Of a stretch of 64,000 nucleotides of DNA, positions 53,058 to 61,599 are shown one piece after another. The stretch covers positions 71,253,932 to 71,317,931 of the forward strand of contig CM046451.1 in assembly GCA_025506515.1 (NCBI GenBank), written 5' to 3'. Every line of letters begins with the position of its first letter. Position 1 is the first letter of the stretch. Under the pieces are notes generated by a model. It had not been told where the DNA came from. It worked only from the letters and a program-made list of their open reading frames with translations, and did not search any database. The stretch is from Flaveria trinervia (Eukaryota; Streptophyta; Magnoliopsida; Asterales; Asteraceae). A program made the position numbers and the translations under genes.

Positions 53058-53674
53058 ATAAGATCAGTGCAAGTGTTTGTAGCTGGTTCAGCATCAGCAG
53101 ATGTTGATTCAGATTCTTGAAACCAAGTATTAGATGGCAAATCACACGATGTAGAGGAATCAGAAATCTCATCAGCATTTGTTGTGGATGGAGCTGCTGA
53201 AGGTACAGGAACATCAAGTTTAGCAGACTCAGGCAGTTGGTCACTGAACTTGAAAAGGTGAGTACTAATATCATCATCATCTTCAGTACCACCAGGTGGA
53301 AGACTTGCTACAGAAGATGATTTATCCACATGATCTGCAACAGCTGGAGTTTGATAAGGAGCATATTGCAGTATGTCCAGATCAAACAACTCCACAGGGT
53401 TTTGTTGAATTTTATCCTTAGGAGATTCATTGAATTTCACATGCAAGGTTTCTTCAACTATCTTTGTTCTATAGTTGAAGACTCTGTAAGCCTTGCAGGT
53501 GGATGAATAACCTACAAAATACCCTGCATCCACCTTAGGATCAAATTTGTGGAGTTGACCCTTTGTGTTGAGAATGAAACAAGGACATCCAAAGGCTCTG
53601 AAGAATGAAATCAAAGGAGTCAAATGATGTAGAGCTTCATATGGAGTCTTCATCACCCTCTGATTTACTAACAC
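53042..53674 (-). pseudogene. F integrase C-terminal part and linker
   Basis: Block 53674-53042 reads KTPYEALHHLTPLISFFRAF, GCPCFILNTKGQLHKFDPKV, GYFVGYSSTCKAYRVFNYRT, then an acidic, serine-rich linker. This is the usual continuation of Copia integrase. The linker shifts frame near 53050 before reverse transcriptase. Confidence 0.85.
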
Positions 53675-54741
53675 TCTATTCTACACATAGCAAGCTGTGA
53701 TGACAGCTTCAGCCCAAAAGGTCAAAGGCACACCAGAGTCAGCCAACATGGACCTTGCAGCTTTAATTAAAGTCCTGTTCTTTCTCTCCACTACTCCATT
53801 TTGTTCTGGAGTCCTTGGGATGCTAAACTGCCTTTTGATTCCTTTTGAAAGATAAAAATCATCAAGTGTATGGTTTCTGAATTCAGTACCATTGTCACTC
53901 CTTATACACTTGACTGATAGGGAATACTGCTTCTCAACATACAACACAAGTTTGTAATCTTCTGAGCAACCTCATCCTTTGAATGTAGAAAGAAAGTCCA
54001 TACGAATCTGGAGTAATCATCCATAATTACCAGACAGTATTTCTTCTTTGCCATGCTCATCACTCTCACATGACCAAATAGATCCATGTGCAGTAACTGC
54101 AAGCAGGCAGTGGACTTAGGTTCTTCAATGGGAGGGAATGAAACTTTGTGCTGTTTTCCTTTCAAACAAGCAATGCAGGCTTCATCATAGTGGAACTCCT
54201 TTATTAATAAACCTCTCACTAAACGATTGTGGATCAGCTGATTCATGTTTCTGAGATTGACATGACCCAGCCTTCTATGCCATAGTTTAGATTCCTGAAG
54301 AGAGGCTTTGGAGAACAGGCATGGATGACCCTTCAAAGCAATCTTCTTTGACAAGTCCAAAGCATACACTCTTCCAATCCTGTTGGCCTTTAGGAGAGTA
54401 TGTTCATCCACTGCCTTGTCAATCAGCCTCAGAACTTGGGAAGACAGAATCCTGCAGTTCTGGCTTGTGAAAAGTGCAACATGCCTTTTATCACACATCT
54501 GACTGACACATAGCAGATTATACTTGAGATTCTCCACATGGTTGACATCATCAAACTGGATTTGTCCATTAGACACATATCCTTTCCCAATGACGTAACC
54601 TCTGGCATCATTTCCAAATGAAACAAATCCCTTCTTTCCTTGAGAGTAGTCATTAAGAAGAGAACTGCTCCCAGTCATATGCATAGATCCTCCACTGTCC
54701 ACATACCAGATGCTCCTTTGGCATGTTGAAGAACCCTGCAT
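53675..54741 (-). pseudogene. F protease and integrase core
   Basis: Block 54741-53902 starts MQGSSTCQRSIWYVDSGGSM and holds the protease DSG, the zinc-binding region (LWHRRLGHVNLRNMNQLIHN, CIACLKGKQHKVSF) and the first catalytic segment LLHMDLFGHVRV. After a frameshift near 53930 block 53947-53681 gives RSDNGTEFRNHTL and PEQNGVVERKNRTLIKAARS. All three catalytic acidic residues are encoded. Its ATG lies inside the acceptor-like tract, so the start could be that ATG or a spliced junction. Confidence 0.9.
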
Positions 54742-54756
54742 AAAAGAAAACTAGTT
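54736..54756 (-). other. Splice-acceptor-like tract before the F protease
   Basis: The minus strand reads TAACTAGTTTTCTTTTATGCAG before the protease frame. The upstream ORF ends KTKKV, TAG, then VSKSN, TAG in the same frame, with the first TAG at the place of the conserved tryptophan of A and B. Confidence 0.45.
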
Positions 54757-54768
54757 AGATTTTGAGAC

Positions 54769-56415
54769 CTAAACCTTTTTGGTTTTGGGTCTGTTTTCAT
54801 CAACAGATGCAACCATAACTTGTTTCTTATGATTAACAGCTGAAGAAGGAGATGGTGCTGAAATGGATTCCTTGGATTTGGGCTTGGAATGCCTTTTCAG
54901 TGATTTGATCACAGGTGCATCTAGTTGGTTAACTGTCCCCAACAAATGCTGAACCATCATAACAAGTTGTGTCTGATTTGTAGCCAAAGCTTTCAGCTGC
55001 TGTGACATATCAGTACTTGTGTTTGATGAATTCCTGTGATCCACCATTTCCTCCTTAAAATTAACAGACTTAGTCTGATGTTTATCATGAGGAGCACCAT
55101 CAGCTGTTTTGTGATTAACCTTATCCTTCTTTTTGAATTTGGTTGAAGGCTTAGGTTTATCACAATGGAATGATTGTGGTACAAACTTAATCTCAAACTC
55201 TGTTTTCATTTCATCCATCTGGAATTTAATGAGCTTATCTCTGTTGAGTTTGGAACCCTTTCTGTACCAACATTCATCAGAAAGATGATTGAATTTACCA
55301 CATATTTCACATGGTTTATTTTTCATCTTGGATTGATCAACTGCTGATGTGGAAACTACTGAAGGTGTGCTCTTCAGTACTTTCCTCCTTTCAGTAATTT
55401 TGTTCAGTACTGAAGAATCTGTAACGACTGAAGAGTTGTTCTTCAGCTGTTTATTGTCAGCAGTTGTTAATCCATTTATTTCAGCTGATTTGAAATGCTT
55501 TTCAGTTGTTGTAACTTGCCCTTCAGTACTTAAGTTACTTTGAGGGACAACATCTGAAATACTCAGCTTCATGTGCTTGTCAGTAGTTAACCCATCAGCC
55601 AATTGACTTGCTGAGGTATCAACCCTTATTTCATCTTGTGATTTTGGGAGATCACTTGTGGATGATGCACATGATAATATGGTTTGGAGATTGCTTTCAC
55701 TTTCAGATTTTACTATTGGTTTTGGAGTAAAATCTGTTGGAGGTGCAATATGGTTGTAACCAATTCCAAACTTCACATTCAAAGCAGATTGCTTACTGAG
55801 CAGCATTTCAAATCCCTTGCAGGAAGATACCCAGCGGTCACACTCAACTTGGGTAACTGCAAGTTTTTCTTTGAGTTCCTTATGGTTCTTAAGAATGACC
55901 TCTAGCTTAGTCTTTTCATCATTTAATTGGCATTTAAGCTTATAAATCTCATCATCTTTGTCCTTAAGGACAGACTCATATTCAGCTTTTCTTTTGGAAA
56001 TAGTTTGCTCAAGCTCTAGATTTTGATTAATTACAGCTACATTTGCTTCTCTAATAGAGACAAATGTATCTATGCAAGATTCAGAACAAAGCTTGGCCTT
56101 AGCCTCAGAGGATACCTGGGTTACCTGTGAAGAAGATGCATTGGAGCAAGAACCCTCAGTAGATTCCAGGGCCATGAGAGCTAGATTCCCAAAAGGATGT
56201 TCACCACCATGTTGACCATCACCAGTAAATAATTGCTCGATACCAGAGAGATCATCTGGTAAACTGCTCCAGTCAACATTACCAGGCGTGAAATAGCTGT
56301 GATGAGGTTGTGAATGAGATGGTAGAGGCTCAGGTAATGCTTGTGGTTGTTGTGTAGTAGGAACTTGAACTGGATTTGGCTGAGGCATGTAATAGCAGGG
56401 ATACGGATATGACAT
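54769..56415 (-). CDS. F gag-pol linker with zinc knuckle and coiled coil, open over 548 codons
   Basis: The N-terminal 80 residues are proline- and glutamine-rich (MSYPYPCYYMPQPNPVQVPT). Residues about 125-200 form a heptad-rich coiled coil (LELEQTISKRKAEYESVLKD). GIGYNHIAPPTDF follows near residue 217, then a serine/threonine-rich region. The zinc knuckle CEICGKFNHLSDEC is near residue 370 (DNA 55311-55270). A basic tail (KKKDKVNHK) leads to the stop at 54769. It is the middle of a gag polyprotein and would link capsid to protease. A and C2 have the same order, so this ORF is not a separate gene. Confidence 0.75.
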   Translation of the reverse strand: MSYPYPCYYMPQPNPVQVPTTQQPQALPEPLPSHSQPHHSYFTPGNVDWSSLPDDLSGIEQLFTGDGQHGGEHPFGNLALMALESTEGSCSNASSSQVTQVSSEAKAKLCSESCIDTFVSIREANVAVINQNLELEQTISKRKAEYESVLKDKDDEIYKLKCQLNDEKTKLEVILKNHKELKEKLAVTQVECDRWVSSCKGFEMLLSKQSALNVKFGIGYNHIAPPTDFTPKPIVKSESESNLQTILSCASSTSDLPKSQDEIRVDTSASQLADGLTTDKHMKLSISDVVPQSNLSTEGQVTTTEKHFKSAEINGLTTADNKQLKNNSSVVTDSSVLNKITERRKVLKSTPSVVSTSAVDQSKMKNKPCEICGKFNHLSDECWYRKGSKLNRDKLIKFQMDEMKTEFEIKFVPQSFHCDKPKPSTKFKKKDKVNHKTADGAPHDKHQTKSVNFKEEMVDHRNSSNTSTDMSQQLKALATNQTQLVMMVQHLLGTVNQLDAPVIKSLKRHSKPKSKESISAPSPSSAVNHKKQVMVASVDENRPKTKKV

Positions 56416-56750
56416 TGGACCCTAAGGGACAAAATATGCAGGCGAAGCAGGTTGTGAATGATGACCAGAACTAGCAGGTTGTTGCCCCCTGTTTTATGGA
56501 CTAGTGCTTGGAAAAGTCACAAAGGGTGCAGAGAAGTTAGATCCAGATGATCTACACTCTCTTGCAAAGTGTCCAAGCCTTTGGGATTTGTGACACCTCA
56601 ACTTACTCTTGCCAAAACCAACTTTGGTTTTGCCAGAGAGTCCTGGAAATTTCCTGCCAGTCCTCTTGTAGAACTTCTAAGATCTGATATTAAGCAAGGC
56701 CATTTGGCTCAGAATATCCATCTCTTTTAGATCATCATCAGCTATTCCTT
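56416..56750 (-). pseudogene. F gag zinc knuckle region, degraded
   Basis: Minus-strand reading gives KLRCHKSQRLGHFAREC (56595-56554 for the knuckle), where the second cysteine is serine. Stops lie on both sides. It corresponds to the intact first knuckle in A (18239-18198) and C2 (34100-34141). Confidence 0.7.
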
Positions 56751-57622
56751 TCAAATCATCCATGATAAAACATAAATTGTCACTATTACAGCCTGAGTGA
56801 CTATCAACACCAACGAATGCATATCTGAACTGTTTGAAGAGAAATCTATATGCTCATCATAATTAATTTTAGATGCAGCATATTTTGACTCATGACCAAC
56901 CAAGGCAGTGTTCCCTGGTACAAAGTCATCAGTGAGCTTTCCTGATGATGCCAGTTTCCTTTTCTGCTCTATCTCTCTCTCGAATGTAAGCAGTTTCCCA
57001 TGAAGTTGGGTGAGAGATAGGCTATCCAGATTTGCACTGGAGCGTAGGACAACAGTGTATGTGTCCCATCTCTCAGGTAGTGATCTAAGGAATCTGTTGT
57101 TCATCTGGCTATTGGTATATTCATGTTTGACCATTTTTAGCTCAGAGATCAAACTGGAAAAACGCTCAAACTGTTGAGTTAGTGTCTCACCCTTCCTATG
57201 AGAGAATGTTTCATATTGTTGGGCAAGGATTTCTCTGTTATTTGCTAAGACCTCATCAGTTCCACCGAATTGTTCCTTCAGTGCATTCCAGAGGTCATGA
57301 GCAGTTTCATGATGCATAAGCCCTGAATAGATTTCATTTGGCAGTGCCATGGCCAGAATTCCATGGGCTTTAGCATCAATCTCAAATAGTTTCCGATCTT
57401 CATCTGAGTATTGTTCCTTCTTCTTCGGAACCATTTGATTGGTTTCCGGATTGTTCACCATAGGCTTATGTGGACCATGTACCACCGATGTCCAACAACC
57501 TGAGCTGTTAACAGACAGGTGATGAAGCATTCTTTGTTGCCATATGTTATACTCGGTCCTAACCAGATCGGAGGCTTGGTTGAAGAACCGGTATTGTGAG
57601 GGTCATTAGAAGGAGTAGTCAT
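56751..57622 (-). pseudogene. F gag capsid region
   Basis: The likely start is ATG 57622 (MTTPSNDPHNTGSSTKPP). A small deletion near 57565 shifts the frame, after which block 57530-56751 reads MLHHLSVNSSGCWTSVVHGP, AHDLWNALKEQFGGTDEVLA, LISELKMVKHEYTNSQMNNR and LTFEREIEQKRKLA. It is nearly identical with the G gag fragment up to the G deletion junction (F coordinate about 57020). Confidence 0.9.
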
Positions 57623-57832
57623 TCTTAGATTCAACCAAAATCAATTAAGTTTTAACAGATTTAGAACAGAACACAACAACCAAATTGAACCAAGAGAAAA
57701 CAGAAAGCAATAAAACGAAAGTAGCAGAAATTCAATTTAACTATGATCGATTCTTGCAAATATGCCAATTCAATCAAATGCAGATATCGATTAGCCGTTT
57801 CAATGAACAATTGTTAGATAGATCAAAGATTA
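57623..57832. other. F leader
   Basis: Short untranslated leader between primer site and gag, similar to the G leader. No ORF. Confidence 0.6.
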
Positions 57833-57847
57833 CCTGCTCTGATACAA
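57833..57847 (-). other. Primer binding site of F
   Basis: The minus strand reads TTGTATCAGAGCAGG, one base different from the initiator tRNA-Met site TGGTATCAGAGCAGG in G. Confidence 0.9.
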
Positions 57848-57849
57848 AT

Positions 57850-58860
57850 TGTTAGGATCAGTGATCTTACGTTTGATTGATTAGAGAGTATTGCAGTGGA
57901 AATCAAACAATGAATTAGACAATTCACAAGAATACAGTTGATATTCAAAGTAAGAACAAACGATTATAGAAAGAATTCTGCAAATCAAAGTATTCATTCA
58001 ATACGCGCTTTCGTGGTGGCAAAATGTCACACCTACAATCAGGTCAATCATCCCTTATATAGGAATGTCTTGGTGGAACATTCCTTATATAGGAGATGTG
58101 ACGTCTGCTGATGTCATTTGATAGTGACATGTAACAAAATTATTCAAACTACTGAAAGTTAACACAACTACTGAAGATGTCAAAACAGCTGACATCTTCT
58201 TACAAAAATACTAAGTGTAACTATCACTACAAATACTGAAAAGAAACTACTGAAACTACAACGACTGAAGAACATGCTCTTCAGTCGTTTTACAAATACT
58301 GAAACAAAAAGAAAACTACTGAAAGGAACCCATCACAACACTGAAGAATGCTTCTTCAGCTGTTGTAACAAACTCTGAAGCTTCAGTACTTGTACTTGAA
58401 CTTCAGCTGTTGTCATCAGCTGATGTCTTCAGTCTTTGTACTTCAGCTGTTGATCTTCAGTACTTTGTTCTTCAGCTGTTGATCTTCAGACTTTGGTCTT
58501 TAGCTGTTGAAGTCTTCAGTACTTTAGTCTTCAGCTGTTGAAGTCTTCAGTACTTTAGTCTGCAGCTGTTGATCTTCAGACTTTGGTCTTCAGCTGTTGA
58601 AGTCTTCAGTACTTTAGTCTTCAGCTGTTGAAGTCTTCAGTTCTTTAGTCTTCAGCTGTTGAAGTCTTCAGTACTTTAGTCTTCAGCTGTTGATCTTCAG
58701 ACTTTGGTCTTCAGCTGTTGAAGTCTTCAGTACTTTAGTCTTCAGCTGTTAAAGTCTTCAGACTTTGTCAAACAGCTGATCAAGTCTTCAGCAGTTGTTG
58801 TGATGTCTGTGGGACTTAGAGGTTTTTCTGATCAGGCTCATTGGTTCTTTTGGTCCAATA
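57850..58860 (-). repeat. 5' LTR of F
   Basis: It is 1011 bases long. Its last two bases read TA instead of the CA found in G, yet TGGTT follows exactly. Minisatellite at 58430-58765. Confidence 0.93.
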
Positions 58861-59464
58861 TGGTTAATCATTTGCCGTGGAATATTAGGTATTTGTTTTG
58901 TAATCTTTTTTCCAGGAATGCGATTGCAGGTGCTCCAGCACCCGTGTTTGGAGGAAGCTGGATTTTGAACTTATACGAGAGCTATGGTTATAACACTAAG
59001 GAAACTAAAGTAGTGAAGCGGGACTGTTAGACTTGAACATTTGCACAAGTATGTACATGGTGACAATCCTACCAAATGGGTAGCCGAGATTCATGAATAA
59101 GAAAGGACAAATCTGGGATCCGGCGGACCCCGAAGAAATAATTATGGATCTTGACATGCCAATACAGCGAGAAGGAGCCGGAACTGGATCTTAAAGTTCA
59201 CGTATAAGGGAATTCCCAACCATGTTGACCTTTACGAGTCAATACAAACAACTAGCAACCATGCAAGGTGATCATTTGAAAATGCCCAACAAGCCTTCAA
59301 CCGAGTCGAAAGTCTGCATTCCCGAGTCGATGACCTCAGCAACGATGTCACGTACATCAGGAACCGAATGTACCATGAGTGGGGGGATATTCCCCCACAA
59401 AGCCCTCGAAAACCGTATCATTTTCGGGGACCCAGCACAGTTGTTTTGTCCCAATCTATCTTTT
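58861..59464 (+). pseudogene. E ATHILA-type ORF, part after F
   Basis: Broken coding trace resumes after the duplicated TGGTT. The stretch FNRVESLHSRVDDLSNDVTY followed by IRNRMYHEWGDIPPQSP (59288-59415) is readable before a stop near 59463, a helical C-terminus. Other frames between 58866 and 59280 are too decayed to assign. A splice-acceptor-like TTTTTTCCAG lies at 58907-58916. Confidence 0.5.
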
Positions 59465-60809
59465 AATTAATGTCGTTTTGTTTTTATTTTGTGTGTTTAG
59501 TATTTTAATGCTTTTAATAAATTGGTGACATTTCAGGTGATACCGAGGATTCTAGCAATGCGAGGCCAAACAAACACAACTAAAAAATTCATCATTTTTA
59601 GGGGAGTTATTTCATTACCCTTTCTCGATCTTGAATATGTTAATCACATTGAGGACAATGTGAATTTTAAGTGTGGGGATGGGAGTAATGCATTTGACTT
59701 TGCTAAAAAGGTCCAATTTTAAAACTTTTAAGAAAAGATCACTTACCAAGTAATTTTTGTGAGAAGAAGCCAAAAATTTAATTTTTGATAAACCAAATTA
59801 TAAATATACGTTTTCGGGAAATAAAGAAGTAAATTCATGACGTCCAAATAAAATTGAAAATGTTTTTTTTGTGAAATCCTTAAAAAGAATAATCTAATCT
59901 AGTAAAATATTTAATCATGTAAAATGAAGCACTTGTACCCAATTCCATCCATATGTGAGTTATTTTTGAGCCTTAAACAGCTTTTGCAAATTGCAATTCT
60001 ACTTTCATTCTGGATTTAATTGAGGGTGCCATATGATACGTGTGATTAGAACTTGCTTTGGGTATGCATTTCAAGACCTTAATTAGTATTTGTTGCATAA
60101 AAATGAGTTAGGCACTAGGTGACCTTAACCATTCGAGCCCTAACCATTCTCTTTAACTTTCCTTACCCGAATATCAACTTTAGTTAGCCCCGTTAAGCTT
60201 AAACGTTTTTATCTTTCAATCACCCGAGTCACAAAGTCACTTAACCAAAAGCCTTCAACAAAAGCCGTTTTCGTTAAAGACACGTTTTTGGCTTATTAAA
60301 AAAAATTTGGTCTTTTATCAGCAAACGTTAATGAACTGGAATGCATTCTTTTGATTTAAAATTGCTTTGTTGCGTTCATCACGCAAAACCGGGACTTCCC
60401 TCGGAAATCCACGAACAAATTTTCAATCTCACGTTTGATGCAAGAAAGAAATGGTAAAAAAAGGAACAAGTTCTGCCATTTTGTGGGATTTCAAAAAGTG
60501 CTATAAACAGACGGGCAAAAAGATATGAAAGATGCCCGAATTGTGGAAATTGGTCCCATAATGGAATATGCAAAAAGAATCAAATTGAATCTCAATACAA
60601 ATACACACAACTAATCTGATTAGGTGCTATTAGGCTTCAAGCTGAACCATCCTTGAGAAAGGAAAGTTTTGTGTGTCTTCGGGTAAAAGATGAAGTAGGA
60701 TTCTTGAAAGCAAAATACGGTCTTGACAATCTGACCTTAAACGAGTCCTCAAGCTAGCATATCCCTTCTAGCTTGAGGTACTGTATAGGGAAACTTTATT
60801 ACTTTCCTT
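59465..60809. other. E 3' non-coding region
   Basis: No gene is recognised. A motif GAGGACAATGTGAATTTTAA followed by GTGTGGGGATGGGAG (59651-59686) resembles the G-rich block often seen near the 3' end of Athila-like elements and may include the polypurine tract. A perfect inverted repeat, CCTCAAGCTAG and CTAGCTTGAGG with ten bases between, lies at 60747-60778. A2 inserts at 60810. Confidence 0.5.
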
Positions 60810-61561
60810 TGACTGGATTTTAGTAAGAGTGATATTCTTACTGAGAATCGAATATGAAAATCAAGTCAACGATTGAGTGGCGGAAACAAACAATCAAAGA
60901 ACAATCAAGCAAGAAAAATTACTCATAAATTCTGTTTGTATTGATTTATGAAAGTTGACAAATTACAGAGAATAATTACAAAAAAATCCTCTATCTATCA
61001 ACCATCACCTCAGTATGAGGTAAACTATTCTATTTATAGACAAGACAGATGCCTTTACAAAATGACTAAACTACCCCTCACCTATTACATCAGAAACTAG
61101 TCTAAGTCTTGATTCGCATCTCTGCTTGTTCATCCGCATTGAGAAATGCGGATGAGATAATCTTGATCTGCATTTCCACTTGATCATCAGCATTAGTAAG
61201 TTGGTCATCCGCATTGGTTAATGCGAATGAACAAATACTTGTGCGCATTTGGTTGGTCATCCGCATTTGTCAATGCGGATGATCAAAGTCTTGTCCGCAC
61301 TTCTTTTATTCTTCCGCATTAGTCAATGCAGAAGAGTAACTTGTTTAGCATAAGTGTTGTGTCTTCCATATTAGTTAATGCGGAAGAGTAAACACTTATC
61401 CGCATCAGATTTTTGTCTTCCACATTGACTAATGCGGAAGATAATACTTGTTATTTTTCTTGTATTTCTTCATCCGTATTGCATCTTGGACTTGTGGGAT
61501 TCCAGCTAAACAATCATCAATTCACCCATTGAGTTGGCATGTATGATCCTTTCAGGGTGCA
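60810..61561 (-). repeat. 3' LTR of A2
   Basis: It is 752 bases long, starting TGACTGGATTTTAG and ending CAGGGTGCA. Palindrome array at 61112-61480 and TATAAATAG (minus) at 61030-61038. Confidence 0.95.
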
Positions 61562-61579
61562 ACAATACTCCCCCTAAGG
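61562..61579 (-). other. Polypurine tract of A2
   Basis: The minus strand reads CCTTAGGGGGAGTATTGT next to the LTR. Confidence 0.88.
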
Positions 61580-61599
61580 ATTATACAGCCTAGTTTTCA

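Larger units (their letters stand above)
46287..58860 (-). mobile_element. Copia element F, complete with both LTRs, minus strand
   Basis: It is 12574 bases long with LTRs at 46287-47296 and 57850-58860. Target duplication TGGTT is present on both sides (46282-46286, 58861-58865). Order on the minus strand: gag, long linker with zinc knuckle and coiled coil, protease, integrase, reverse transcriptase, RNase H, internal repeat block, accessory ORF, polypurine tract. Layout equals that of A. Gag and LTR ends are close to G. Several frameshifts and stops are present but integrase catalytic residues persist. Confidence 0.95.
36652..60809 (+). mobile_element. Athila-type Gypsy element E, plus strand, split by F and A2
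   Basis: Order: LTR, tRNA-Asp primer site, gag, protease, reverse transcriptase, RNase H, integrase, then a small ORF and an ATHILA-type ORF. Integrase following RNase H defines Gypsy. The primer site and the DLGASINLMP protease wording point to Athila. F is inserted at 46287 and A2 at 60810, so the 3' LTR is not in the window. The exact start is uncertain by some 20 bases because only one LTR is available. Confidence 0.9.
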
